A stretch of 64,000 bases of DNA from assembly GCF_002043095.1 (NCBI RefSeq), contig NZ_MVOC01000035.1, positions 1 to 64,000 of the forward strand, in the 5' to 3' direction. How positions within the stretch are numbered: the first letter of the stretch is position 1; each line of letters begins with the position of its first letter. Shown here piece after piece: positions 28,974 through 39,067 of the stretch. Position numbers and translations under genes: made by a program. Origin of the DNA: Mycobacterium sp. AT1. GTDB taxonomy: Bacteria > Actinomycetota > Actinomycetes > Mycobacteriales > Mycobacteriaceae. The notes under the pieces were generated by a model. That model had not been told where the DNA came from and did no database searches. It was given only the letters and a program-made list of their open reading frames with translations.

Positions 28974-29224
28974 TAACGGAATGATCACAAATTGTCACAC
29001 GCGCTGTTCACCGCACGGATTCCCTGCGTAAACGTCACGCCGTGCTGCCGTTTTAACGTTCTCACAAGATTTGCTGGGCAGGGAAACGCCGCCACCCGGC
29101 GAAGGTGCTGAAAGACGAACTACCCACTACCGTCCTATTCCAAGCCATTCGACCCCCATCGTGGCCCGCCATGCCCAGTTACGCCGAGCTCCATCCGTTG
29201 GACATGGTCAAGACCTACCTCAGG

Positions 29225-30775
<1,551 letters not shown>

Positions 30776-30784
30776 GACCGAGGG

Positions 30785-31213
30785 CTAGGCCGAACCGACC
30801 CACTCGTCGGATCCGTCGACGAACAGTTGGTGCTTCCACACGGGCAGGCGAGCCTTGACCGTGTCGACCAACAGCGCGCACGTCTCGAACGCCGCCTTGC
30901 GGTGATCGGCGGCGACGGCCGCGACCAGGGCCGCGTCACCGATGTCGAGCGTGCCGACGCGATGGCTCACGGCGATCGCCCGCACGCCCTGGCAGTCCCT
31001 GGCGACCTCGGCGGCCACCTCGGCCAGTATCTGGTTCGCCGTCGGGTGCGCGGAGTATTCGAGTCGGGTCACCGACCGGCCACCGTCATGGTCGCGGACG
31101 GCTCCGACGAAGCCGACGACGGCCCCTGCCGCCCGGTGCACGACGAGTGCTTCGTGCTCGGCGAGGTCGATCGCCTGGTCGCTCAGTTCGGCCCGCAGCA
31201 CGATCGCGCTCAT
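30785..31213 (-). CDS. moaE: Molybdopterin synthase catalytic subunit MoaE
   Basis: A 142-residue subunit that receives sulphur from MoaD thiocarboxylate to form molybdopterin. Recognisable features are [20 protein letters not shown] and [17 protein letters not shown], the strand [20 protein letters not shown], and the catalytic-Lys region [19 protein letters not shown]. The ATG at 31213 overlaps the mog stop by 4 nt. It is the last gene of the divergent moaC-mog-moaE group and corresponds to moaE2 (Rv0866). Confidence 0.96.
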   Translation of the reverse strand: MSAIVLRAELSDQAIDLAEHEALVVHRAAGAVVGFVGAVRDHDGGRSVTRLEYSAHPTANQILAEVAAEVARDCQGVRAIAVSHRVGTLDIGDAALVAAVAADHRKAAFETCALLVDTVKARLPVWKHQLFVDGSDEWVGSA

Positions 31214-31689
31214 CTGGTGTGGTCTCCTCCGTCGAGTTGATCGAGGGCGTGCTCGAGCACGTCGGCCAGCACCCCGAGTCCGTCCTTCACGCCGCCGGGT
31301 GATCCCGGCAGGTTGACGATCAATGTGCCGTCGCGCACACCGCAGACCCCGCGGGACAGCACCGAGGTCGGTACGTGCGGTAGGCCGGACCGTCGGATCG
31401 CGTCGGCCAGGCCGGGGATTTCGAAGTCGACGATCGCGGCCGTCGCGTCGGCGGTTCCGTCGGTCGGCGAGATGCCGGTGCCGCCTGACGTCAGGATCAG
31501 GTCCACCTTTTCGCCGAGGGCGGTCCACAGCGCGCGGGTCACCGCCAGTCCGTCGGCGACCACGTGAGGTGGGGTGACGTCGTATCCGCGAGCCGTCAGC
31601 CACGCCACGATGACCGGGCCGGTGCGGTCGTCGTAGACGCCCTTGGCTGCGCGCGTGGACGCGATGATCACGCGTGCCGACCGCGTCAT
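31210..31689 (-). CDS. mog: Molybdopterin adenylyltransferase Mog (MoaB/MogA family)
   Basis: A 159-residue protein that adenylylates molybdopterin before molybdenum insertion. The family signature is [20 protein letters not shown], and [20 protein letters not shown] is the second conserved segment lining the MPT pocket. It overlaps moaC upstream and moaE downstream by 4 nt each, so the three are translationally coupled. Corresponds to Rv0865. Confidence 0.95.
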   Translation of the reverse strand: MTRSARVIIASTRAAKGVYDDRTGPVIVAWLTARGYDVTPPHVVADGLAVTRALWTALGEKVDLILTSGGTGISPTDGTADATAAIVDFEIPGLADAIRRSGLPHVPTSVLSRGVCGVRDGTLIVNLPGSPGGVKDGLGVLADVLEHALDQLDGGDHTR

Positions 31690-32168
31690 GCCCTCTCCCA
31701 GGTGCCCGTCTTGCCGCCGTCCTTGCGCACCACCGCGATGGCGTCGATCGTCGCGGCCGGGTCAACGGCCTTGAGCATGTCGTAGAGCGTGAGGGCTGCG
31801 ACGCTCACCGCGGTCAGCGCCTCCATCTCCACGCCGGTGCGGTCGGTGGTGCGAACGGTCGCCGTGATCGTGACTTCTGTTGCGCCGATGGCGAATTCGA
31901 CATCGACGCCGGTGAGCGCCAACTGGTGGCAAAGAGGAATCAGGTCGCTGGTGCGCTTGGCGGCGAGGATCCCGGCGATCCGGGCGGTCGCCAAGGCGTC
32001 GCCCTTGGGAAGCCCACCGGTCGCGATCAGCTCGACGACGTCGGCGCGGGTTCGCAGGACTCCCGTCGCGACGGCAGTGCGCCTGGTCGCATCCTTGGCG
32101 GTCACGTCGACCATGTGCGCCGCCCCCGATTCGTCGAGGTGCGACAGTCGACCGTGGCGGGCCGTCAC
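31686..32168 (-). CDS. moaC: Cyclic pyranopterin monophosphate synthase MoaC
   Basis: A 160-residue enzyme that completes the MoaA reaction to cPMP. Signatures are [20 protein letters not shown] at the N-terminus, [20 protein letters not shown] (metal/substrate-binding His), and the catalytic-Lys region [16 protein letters not shown] at the C-terminus. It starts 2 nt after the stop of the small conserved gene upstream. Corresponds to moaC2 (Rv0864). Confidence 0.97.
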   Translation of the reverse strand: MTARHGRLSHLDESGAAHMVDVTAKDATRRTAVATGVLRTRADVVELIATGGLPKGDALATARIAGILAAKRTSDLIPLCHQLALTGVDVEFAIGATEVTITATVRTTDRTGVEMEALTAVSVAALTLYDMLKAVDPAATIDAIAVVRKDGGKTGTWERA

Positions 32169-32170
32169 GT

Positions 32171-32362
32171 CTACTTGTTGATGACGGTGACCGGGTGCGT
32201 GTACGGCAGGTCTTCGACCGGCAACGGGAACGTCAGTTCGCCGAAGGGCGACAGCGCGCCGGTACGGTCGGCGGCGAGCTCGCTGACTGCGTGGTCACCG
32301 TCTGCACTCACGGGCCAGCCGTTGTCGACGTAGTGGTTCTTCTGCGGTTTCTTGTCGGCCAC
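32171..32362 (-). CDS. Small conserved protein (Rv0863-like)
   Basis: A 63-residue hydrophilic protein with no signal peptide or membrane segment: [20 protein letters not shown] and a C-terminus [16 protein letters not shown]. It starts with GTG (TGAGG 4 nt upstream) and precedes moaC by 2 nt, matching Rv0863 in position. Its constant association with moaC suggests co-expression with cofactor synthesis; no function is known to me. Confidence 0.83.
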   Translation of the reverse strand: MADKKPQKNHYVDNGWPVSADGDHAVSELAADRTGALSPFGELTFPLPVEDLPYTHPVTVINK

Positions 32363-32437
32363 GCCTCACATTGTGGCAGGCGCTGAGCGCGCTGGCGAGA
32401 CCGGCGTACGCGACGACCTGGCCTACGCTGGTAACCA

Positions 32438-34693
32438 ATGTCCGAATCAGCTCGTGTCGTGCCGTTGGGCGCCTGGCTGGACGAGCTGACCGACGGTGAG
32501 CTCGTCCGCCTGTTCGAGTTGCGTCCTGATCTCGCCCAACCCCCGCCCGGCTCCATCTCCGCGCTGGCCGCCAGGGCGCAGGCCAGGCAATCGGTGAAGG
32601 CCGCGACCGACGGCCTCGACTTCTTGGCGCTGGCAACGCTGGACGCGCTGCTGGTTCTGCACGCCGACAGTGCCGGCGTGCCCATGGCCGCGCTGACGGA
32701 GCTGATCGGCGACCGCGCGAGTCCAGACGACGTGGCGACGGCCCTCGACACCCTTAGAGCGCGCGGGCTGGCGTGGGGCGACGCGGCGATCCGGGTGACG
32801 CCGGAGTGCGCGGCTGGCCTTCCGTGGCATCCGGGCCAAGTCACCCTCGAGGCCGACGGACCGGACGCGGCGCGCATCGCCGAACTGGTCGACGAGGTCG
32901 ACGGACCGCAGCGCGATCTGCTGGAGCGGCTCGTCGACGGGTCACCGATCGGGCGCACGCGCGACGCGGCGAAGGGCACCCCCGCCGACCGGCCGGTTCA
33001 GCGGCTGTTGGCCATGGGGCTGTTGCGCCAGGTCGACGAGGACACCGTGATCCTGCCGCGCCTCGTCGGACAGGTGATGCGCGCCGAAGCGCCGGGGCCC
33101 ACCGGGCTGACGCCACCGAATCCGGCCACGTCGTCGACGTCGGTGGCCGACGTCGACGCGGCCGCGGCCGGGTCCGCGATGGATCTGCTCCGCGAAGTCG
33201 ACGTCGTGCTCGACGCGCTGTCCGGTGCGCCGATCCCCGAACTCCGCAGCGGCGGCCTCGGGGTCCGCGAACTGAAGCGTCTCGGCAAGACCACCGGGAT
33301 AGCCGACGACCGGCTCGGCCTCATCCTCGAGGTGGCCTCGGCGGCGGGTTTGATCGCGGCGGGCATACCCGAGCCGGATCCGCTCGACGGTGCCGGGCCG
33401 TACTGGGCGCCGACGCTGGCGGCCGACCGCTTCGTCGAATCCCCCAATGCCGTGCGGTGGAACCTGATCGCCTCGGCCTGGCTGGACCTTCCGGCTCGGC
33501 CGGGCCTCGTCGGCGAACGCGGTCCCGACGGCAAACCCTATGCGGTGCTGTCGGATTCGCTGTACTCGACGGCGGCGCCGCTGGACCGCCGGCTGCTGCT
33601 GGCCACGCTCGCCGACCTGCCTCCCGGCACGGGCGTCGACGCGGCGGGAGCCTCGGCCGCGATGACGTGGCGACGCCCGCGCTGGGCCGCCCGCCTACAG
33701 CTCAAACCGATCGCGGACCTCGTCGCCGAAGCCCATGCCGTCGGTGCGATCGGCAGGGGTGCGATCGCCACCCCGAGCCGTCATCTGCTGGCGTCGGAGC
33801 CCGAGGACGTCGTCGTCGCGGCGATGACGAAGGTGCTGCCGGCGCCGATCGACCACTTCCTGCTGCAGGCCGACCTGACCGTAGTGGTCCCCGGACCACT
33901 GGATCGTGGCTTGGCGGAACAACTTTCGATCGTGGCGAACGTCGAGTCGGCTGGCGCCGCGATGGTGTACCGGATCAGCGAGCAGACCGTCCGTCGCGCC
34001 CTCGACACCGGTCTCAGCGCCAGCGAACTGCACGGGATGTTCGCCCGTCACTCGAAAACTCCTGTACCGCAGGGCTTGACGTACCTGATCGACGACGTGG
34101 CGCGCCGCCACGGCCAGCTCAGGGTCGGCATGGCGGCATCGTTCGTCCGCTGTGAGGACCCCGCACTGCTGACTCAAGCCATCTCCGCTCCGGCGCTCGA
34201 GAAGCTGGACATCCGGGCCTTGGCGCCGACCGTCGCGGTGTCGATGTCGCCGATCAACGATCTGCTCGCCGCCCTGCGGGCCGCGGGCTTCGCGCCCGCC
34301 GCGGAGGATTCGTCGGGGACCATCGTCGACGTCAAGTCACGCGGCGCGCGGGTGCCGACTCCCGGCCGCCGCCGTGGCTACCGGCCACCGCAGGGACCGA
34401 CGGCTCAGACGTTGGGCGCGATCGTCGCGGTGCTGCGGAAGATGACCGGCTCCCCCGCCGACGGCTCCCGCCTCGATCCCGCCGAGGCCATGGCGCAGCT
34501 GCACGGCGCAGCGCACCGGAAGGAGTCGGTGGTCATCGGCTACGTCGACCCCGCGGGGGTCGCCACCCAGCGCGTCGTCGCCCCGATCAACGTCAGGGGC
34601 GGCCAACTCACCGCCTACGATCCGGCCGCAGGCCGGGTGCGCGACTTCGCGATCCACCGCGTGACGTCGGTCATGTCGGCGGAACCGGGATAA
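32438..34693 (+). CDS. Helicase-associated (XPB N-terminal-like) domain protein (Rv0862c-like)
   Basis: A 751-residue protein annotated in mycobacteria as helicase-associated. It starts ESARVVPLGAWLDELTDGEL and has winged-helix-like segments (LDFLALATLDALLVLHADSA, RGLAWGDAAIRVTPE). The C-terminal third has PIDHFLLQADLTVVVPGPLD, the XPB-like conserved VYRISEQTVRRALDTGLSAS and YLIDDVARRHGQLRVG. No Walker A/B pair is visible, so it is unlikely to be an ATPase itself. It lies 31 bp upstream of XPB in the same direction, suggesting a partner. A TACGCT box 8 nt before the ATG suggests a leaderless mRNA. Confidence 0.88.
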   Translation: MSESARVVPLGAWLDELTDGELVRLFELRPDLAQPPPGSISALAARAQARQSVKAATDGLDFLALATLDALLVLHADSAGVPMAALTELIGDRASPDDVATALDTLRARGLAWGDAAIRVTPECAAGLPWHPGQVTLEADGPDAARIAELVDEVDGPQRDLLERLVDGSPIGRTRDAAKGTPADRPVQRLLAMGLLRQVDEDTVILPRLVGQVMRAEAPGPTGLTPPNPATSSTSVADVDAAAAGSAMDLLREVDVVLDALSGAPIPELRSGGLGVRELKRLGKTTGIADDRLGLILEVASAAGLIAAGIPEPDPLDGAGPYWAPTLAADRFVESPNAVRWNLIASAWLDLPARPGLVGERGPDGKPYAVLSDSLYSTAAPLDRRLLLATLADLPPGTGVDAAGASAAMTWRRPRWAARLQLKPIADLVAEAHAVGAIGRGAIATPSRHLLASEPEDVVVAAMTKVLPAPIDHFLLQADLTVVVPGPLDRGLAEQLSIVANVESAGAAMVYRISEQTVRRALDTGLSASELHGMFARHSKTPVPQGLTYLIDDVARRHGQLRVGMAASFVRCEDPALLTQAISAPALEKLDIRALAPTVAVSMSPINDLLAALRAAGFAPAAEDSSGTIVDVKSRGARVPTPGRRRGYRPPQGPTAQTLGAIVAVLRKMTGSPADGSRLDPAEAMAQLHGAAHRKESVVIGYVDPAGVATQRVVAPINVRGGQLTAYDPAAGRVRDFAIHRVTSVMSAEPG

Positions 34694-34724
34694 TGGGTGG
34701 GATGAAGTCAGCAGGAGTGTCGGG

Positions 34725-36374
34725 ATGACCGAGGGCCCATTGATCGTGCAGTCCGACAAGACGGTGCTGCTCGAGGTCGACCACGAGCTTGCGGGCGCGG
34801 CTCGGGCGGCCATCGCGCCGTTCGCCGAGCTGGAGCGCGCGCCAGAACACATCCACACCTACCGCATCACGCCGCTGGCGCTGTGGAACGCGCGCGCGGC
34901 CGGTCACGACGCCGAGCAGGTCGTCGACGCGCTGGTGTCCTTCTCGCGGTATTCGGTGCCGCAGCCGCTGCTGGTCGACATCGTCGACACGATGGCGCGC
35001 TATGGCCGCCTGCAGCTGGTGAAGAGCCCGGTGCACGGGCTGGTGCTGGTCAGCCTGGATCGCGCGGTGCTCGAAGAGGTGCTGCGCAACAAGAAGATCG
35101 CCCCCATGCTGGGTGCGCGCATCGATGACGACACCGTCATCGTGCACGCCAGCGACCGCGGGAACATCAAGCAGATACTTCTCAAGATCGGCTGGCCCGC
35201 GGAGGATTTGGCTGGCTACGTCGACGGCGAGGCCCACCCCATCGAGCTGGCGCAGGACGGCTGGGTGCTGCGCGACTACCAGCAGATGGCCACCGACTCG
35301 TTCTGGGCGGGCGGCTCGGGCGTCGTCGTGCTGCCGTGCGGCGCGGGCAAGACCATCGTCGGCGCCGCAGCGATGGCGAAGGCCGGGGCGACGACGTTGA
35401 TCCTGGTCACCAACACCGTCGCCGGCAGGCAGTGGAAGCGCGAGCTGATCGCCCGCACCTCGTTGACCGAGGAGGAGATCGGCGAGTACTCCGGCGAGCG
35501 CAAGGAGGTGCGCCCCGTCACGATCGCGACCTACCAGGTGATCACGCGGCGTACGAAGGGTGAGTACAAGCACCTCGAGCTGTTCGACAGCCGCGACTGG
35601 GGTCTGATCATCTACGACGAGGTGCACCTGCTGCCCGCCCCGGTCTTCCGGATGACGGCCGATCTGCAGTCGCGCCGCCGACTCGGGTTGACCGCAACCC
35701 TGATCCGCGAGGACGGCCGCGAGGGTGACGTCTTCAGCCTGATCGGCCCGAAGCGCTACGACGCGCCGTGGAAGGACATCGAGGCCCAAGGCTGGATCGC
35801 CCCGGCCGAGTGCATCGAGGTCCGCGTCACGATGACCGAAAACGAGCGGATGATCTACGCGACGGCCGAGCCGGAGGAGCGCTACAAGCTCTGCTCGACG
35901 GCGCACACCAAGGTCGCGGTGGTGAAGTCGATCCTGGCCCGCCATCCCGGCGAACCGACGCTGGTGATCGGTGCATACCTCGACCAACTGGAGGAGCTGG
36001 GCCGCGAGCTCAACGCACCGGTGATCCAGGGGTCGACGAAGAACTCCGAGCGCGAAGTCCTCTTCGACGCCTTCCGCACGGGTGAGATTCAGACATTGGT
36101 GGTGTCCAAGGTCGCCAACTTCTCCATCGACCTCCCCGAAGCCAGTGTCGCGGTGCAGGTTTCGGGCACCTTCGGGTCGCGGCAGGAGGAGGCGCAGCGG
36201 TTGGGCCGGCTGCTGCGGCCCAAGGCCGACGGCGGCGGCGCGGTCTTCTACTCCGTGGTGTCGCGCGACAGCCTCGACGCCGAGTACGCCGCGCACCGGC
36301 AGCGGTTCCTCGCCGAACAGGGCTACGGGTACGTCATCAAGGACGCGGACGATCTGCTCGGTCCGGCGATATGA
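34725..36374 (+). CDS. ercc3: DNA repair helicase XPB (ERCC3 homologue)
   Basis: A 549-residue superfamily 2 3'-5' DNA helicase. After an N-terminal damage-recognition-like domain (about residues 1-180), the motor has Q-like LRDYQQMATDSFW, Walker A LPCGAGKTIVGAAAMA, DEVH-box IIYDEVHLLPAP, and motif III GLTATLIREDGREG, which contains the XPB-specific RED motif. Motif VI is QEEAQRLGRLLRPK. Mycobacterial XPB (Rv0861c) is an established active helicase. The AGGAGTGTCGGG leader supports the start. It overlaps the downstream VOC gene by 4 nt. Confidence 0.96.
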   Translation: MTEGPLIVQSDKTVLLEVDHELAGAARAAIAPFAELERAPEHIHTYRITPLALWNARAAGHDAEQVVDALVSFSRYSVPQPLLVDIVDTMARYGRLQLVKSPVHGLVLVSLDRAVLEEVLRNKKIAPMLGARIDDDTVIVHASDRGNIKQILLKIGWPAEDLAGYVDGEAHPIELAQDGWVLRDYQQMATDSFWAGGSGVVVLPCGAGKTIVGAAAMAKAGATTLILVTNTVAGRQWKRELIARTSLTEEEIGEYSGERKEVRPVTIATYQVITRRTKGEYKHLELFDSRDWGLIIYDEVHLLPAPVFRMTADLQSRRRLGLTATLIREDGREGDVFSLIGPKRYDAPWKDIEAQGWIAPAECIEVRVTMTENERMIYATAEPEERYKLCSTAHTKVAVVKSILARHPGEPTLVIGAYLDQLEELGRELNAPVIQGSTKNSEREVLFDAFRTGEIQTLVVSKVANFSIDLPEASVAVQVSGTFGSRQEEAQRLGRLLRPKADGGGAVFYSVVSRDSLDAEYAAHRQRFLAEQGYGYVIKDADDLLGPAI

Positions 36375-36715
36375 CGGTGCGTCGGGTGGTACCGAATCTG
36401 ACCGTCGCCGACGTCGCTGCCGCCCGCAACGCCTACGTCGAGACACTGGGCCTCGCCGAGGTGATGAACCACGGCTGGATCCTCACGCTGGCCGATGACA
36501 CCGGTCACCAGATCAGTGTCATGACAAAGGATCTCACCGCGCCCGTCAACCCCGACCTCTCCGTGGAGGTCGACGACGTCGACGCTGCCCACGCCGCGGC
36601 GGTGTCCGCCGGCCTGACCGTCGTGCACCCGTTGACCGACGAGGAGTGGGGCGTGCGGCGGTTCTTCTTCGAGGATCCGTCGGGCAACGTCGTCAACGTA
36701 CTGAGCCACCGCTAG
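36371..36715 (+). CDS. VOC family protein
   Basis: A 114-residue single VOC fold: VRRVVPNLTVADVAAARNAY, then EVDDVDAAHAAAVSAGLTVV and FFFEDPSGNVVNVLSH. It lacks the second VOC unit, so a dimer is expected. The start ATG overlaps the XPB stop (ATGA), and its stop shares a CTAG with the convergent LLM gene. The link with XPB is positional only; the ligand is unknown. Confidence 0.9.
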   Translation: MTVRRVVPNLTVADVAAARNAYVETLGLAEVMNHGWILTLADDTGHQISVMTKDLTAPVNPDLSVEVDDVDAAHAAAVSAGLTVVHPLTDEEWGVRRFFFEDPSGNVVNVLSHR

Positions 36716-37701
36716 CTCAGCGCCGGGATGACCTCTCGCTCGAAGAGCTCGATGCCCGAACGGTCGTAGGCCGCCTCTGGGAAGTAGAGGATCGCGTACT
36801 CACAGCCGAGGTCACGCAGTCGAGACAGCCGTTCGATCACCTGCTCTGGGGTGCCGGTGGCCGCGTCGGGTGAGGTGGCGTTGGCGAGCATGGCGTCGAC
36901 CGCCTCCGGGTTCGCCTTGGTGATCTGGCGTGCCCTGATCCGTTCGACTCGGTCGGCCACGTCGGCCTCCGAAGTGCCGACGACGGCGTTGAAGTTCGCC
37001 GACCGGACGATCGAACCGTAGTCGGTCCCGACGGTTGCGCAGTGCTCTTCGAGCACCTTCGACTTGTGCGTGAATCCGTCGGGCTTGGAGGTGAAGTTGG
37101 TGTACTGCGCATACTTCGCGGCGATCTTCAACGTCACCTTCTCACCGCCACCGGCAATCCACAGTGGAATCCCGTCCTGCTGCAACGGCTTTGGTGCGAC
37201 GATCGCGTCGTCCACCTGATAGTGCTTGCCGTCCAAGGTCACTCGGCCGTCACGCCATGCGTCACGCATGATTTGCACGCCCTCGTCGAGGCGAGCCAAT
37301 CGCACACCGGCAGAGGGGAATCCGTAGCCGTAGGCGCGCCACTCGTGTTCGTACCAGCCACCGCCGATGCCCATCTGTACCCGGCCGCCGGAGATGACGT
37401 CCACCGTGGCGGCCACCTTGGCGAGGTACACCGGGTTGCGGTAGCTCATCGCGGTGCACATTTGCCCGAGCTTGATGCGCGTGGTGGTCGCCGCGTACGC
37501 CGACATCAAGGACCACGCCTCGTGGGTCGCCTCGTCGGTCGGCACCGGGACGGTGTGGAAGTGGTCGTACACCCAGAGTGAATCCCACGCCCCGCCGTCG
37601 GCATGGACGGCGAGGTCACGCATGACCTCCCAGTGCCGTTCCGTGGGAATGTCCACCAGATCGAGTCGCCAACCCTGCGGGATGAAGAGTCCGAAGCGCA
37701 T
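36712..37701 (-). CDS. LLM-class F420-dependent oxidoreductase
   Basis: A 329-residue luciferase-like TIM-barrel protein. Start MRFGLFIPQGWRLDLVDI, then SLWVYDHFHTVPVPTDEATH, LGQMCTAMSYRNPVYLAKVA and MGIGGGWYEHEWRAYGYGF are the classical LLM strands. PLWIAGGGEKVTLKIAAKYA is the C-terminal phosphate-binding-like part. Mycobacterial members usually use F420 rather than FMN. The ATG at 37701 is chosen since upstream codons lack similarity. The substrate cannot be inferred. Confidence 0.92.
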   Translation of the reverse strand: MRFGLFIPQGWRLDLVDIPTERHWEVMRDLAVHADGGAWDSLWVYDHFHTVPVPTDEATHEAWSLMSAYAATTTRIKLGQMCTAMSYRNPVYLAKVAATVDVISGGRVQMGIGGGWYEHEWRAYGYGFPSAGVRLARLDEGVQIMRDAWRDGRVTLDGKHYQVDDAIVAPKPLQQDGIPLWIAGGGEKVTLKIAAKYAQYTNFTSKPDGFTHKSKVLEEHCATVGTDYGSIVRSANFNAVVGTSEADVADRVERIRARQITKANPEAVDAMLANATSPDAATGTPEQVIERLSRLRDLGCEYAILYFPEAAYDRSGIELFEREVIPALS

Positions 37702-37799
37702 GAATCCGACTCTAGGCGGTCTCACCGGTCGACGGTGAGCCGTAGTGTCGTCGGTGGTGCGGCAGGGGTGGGCACGATGTGGGAACGAAGGGAATTGCG

Positions 37800-38525
37800 A
37801 TGGATCGCTACGAGCGTCTGGCGAGCGCGTTCGTCGGCTTGGCGGACACCCTGGTCGCCGACTACGACGTCATCGAGCTGGCACAGCAGCTCATCGACAG
37901 CACCATGTCGCTGCTGCCGATCAGCGCGGCGGGCATCTTGCTCGGTGACGCCGCTGGTGTGCTGCACGTGTTCGCCTCGAGCAGCGAGCAGAGCCGGTTG
38001 TTGGAGCTGCTTCAGGTCGAGGCCGACGTCGGCCCCTGTCTCGACGCCTACCGAACCGGAGAGGCCGTCCACGTGGCGAATCTCGCCGCCAGCTCGGCGA
38101 CCTGGCCGGAGTTTGCCCAGCGCGCGGCGGAGTACGACTACAAGGCGGTCGTGGCCCTGCCCTTGCGGCTACGCGACGAACGGGTCGGCGCGCTGAACCT
38201 GTTCCTCGGGGAGACGGGTCCGATGCAGCAGGCCGACGTCGCCATCGGCCAGGCCTTGGCCGACGTCGCCACGGTCGGCATCCTCCATCAACGGGTCCTT
38301 AGCCGATCAGAACTCGTCAATCAGCAACTGCAGACGGCGCTGAACACCCGCTTGATCATCGAGCAGGCCAAGGGCGTGCTCGCCGAACGCGGCTCCGTCG
38401 ACATGGATCGCGCGTTCAATCTGCTTCGCGCACACGCCCGCAGGACCAATCGCCGTCTCGCCGACCTCTGCCACGAGGTGGTCGACGGTGCTACGACGCG
38501 TGACATCCTCGGCCGTTCCGACTAG
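37800..38525 (+). CDS. GAF-ANTAR domain transcription antiterminator
   Basis: A 241-residue protein with an N-terminal GAF sensor (about residues 20-165, PISAAGILLGDAAGVLHVFA, CLDAYRTGEAVHVANL) and a C-terminal ANTAR RNA-binding domain (LNTRLIIEQAKGVLAERGSV, RAHARRTNRRLADLCHEVV). ANTAR proteins bind paired hexaloop hairpins in nascent RNA and prevent termination. The ATG at 37800 has AAGGGAA 7 nt upstream; an upstream in-frame ATG at 37779 is less likely. No histidine kinase is adjacent. Confidence 0.93.
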   Translation: MDRYERLASAFVGLADTLVADYDVIELAQQLIDSTMSLLPISAAGILLGDAAGVLHVFASSSEQSRLLELLQVEADVGPCLDAYRTGEAVHVANLAASSATWPEFAQRAAEYDYKAVVALPLRLRDERVGALNLFLGETGPMQQADVAIGQALADVATVGILHQRVLSRSELVNQQLQTALNTRLIIEQAKGVLAERGSVDMDRAFNLLRAHARRTNRRLADLCHEVVDGATTRDILGRSD

Positions 38526-38572
38526 CCACGATCGAGACGTTTGAGGCCCTTGTCCCGCGGCTAGCCTCACTC

Positions 38573-38998
38573 ATGGCGCTTACCAAGGACGAACGCGAGC
38601 AGTTCCTCGCCGAGCCGCACGTGGCCGCATTGTCCGTCTACGCGGGCGACACGCGTGGGCCGCTGACGGTGCCGATCTGGTACCAGTACACCCCGGGCGG
38701 CGAGCCGTGGATCTTGACTGGCCCCGGCTCGCACAAGGCCCGCCTCATCGAAGCGAACGGCTTCTTCTCGCTCATGGTGGAGCGCACGGAGCCGACGACG
38801 CGGTACGTCGCAGTCGACGGAACCGTCAGCCGCATCGAGCCGGCTACCGACGCGCAGCTGGATGAGATGACCCGGCGCTATCTCAGCGGCGCGGCGGCGG
38901 AGGCGTATCTCGAATTCGCCCGCAACGAGCTCGGTGAGAACGTGGCGATCTGGATGAAGCCCGAGCACTGGCTGTCGGCCGACCTGGGCGCCTTCTAG
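38573..38998 (+). CDS. Pyridoxamine 5'-phosphate oxidase-like (FDOR) family protein
   Basis: A 141-residue split-barrel flavoprotein-like protein. Start LTKDEREQFLAEPHVAALSV followed by GPLTVPIWYQYTPGGEPWIL, then KARLIEANGFFSLMVER and GTVSRIEP. This matches the mycobacterial FDOR/PPOX group, members of which bind FMN, F420 or haem. It lacks obvious pyridoxal-phosphate residues, so it is probably not a true PNPOx. It is followed by a long palindromic terminator shared with fadB. Confidence 0.9.
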   Translation: MALTKDEREQFLAEPHVAALSVYAGDTRGPLTVPIWYQYTPGGEPWILTGPGSHKARLIEANGFFSLMVERTEPTTRYVAVDGTVSRIEPATDAQLDEMTRRYLSGAAAEAYLEFARNELGENVAIWMKPEHWLSADLGAF

Positions 38999-39012
38999 AC
39001 CCGCACCGAGAA

Positions 39013-39057
39013 TGCACTCAGGGCTGTGAAACCTAAGGTCTCACAGCCCTGAGTGCA
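39013..39057. terminator. Long perfect inverted repeat between convergent genes (bidirectional terminator)
   Basis: TGCACTCAGGGCTGTGA (39013-39029) is matched exactly by its reverse complement at 39041-39057. The 11-nt loop could itself pair ACC with GGT. It lies between the stops of the PPOX gene and fadB, which face each other, so it can terminate both transcripts. Confidence 0.8.
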
Positions 39058-39067
39058 ATCTGAACGA

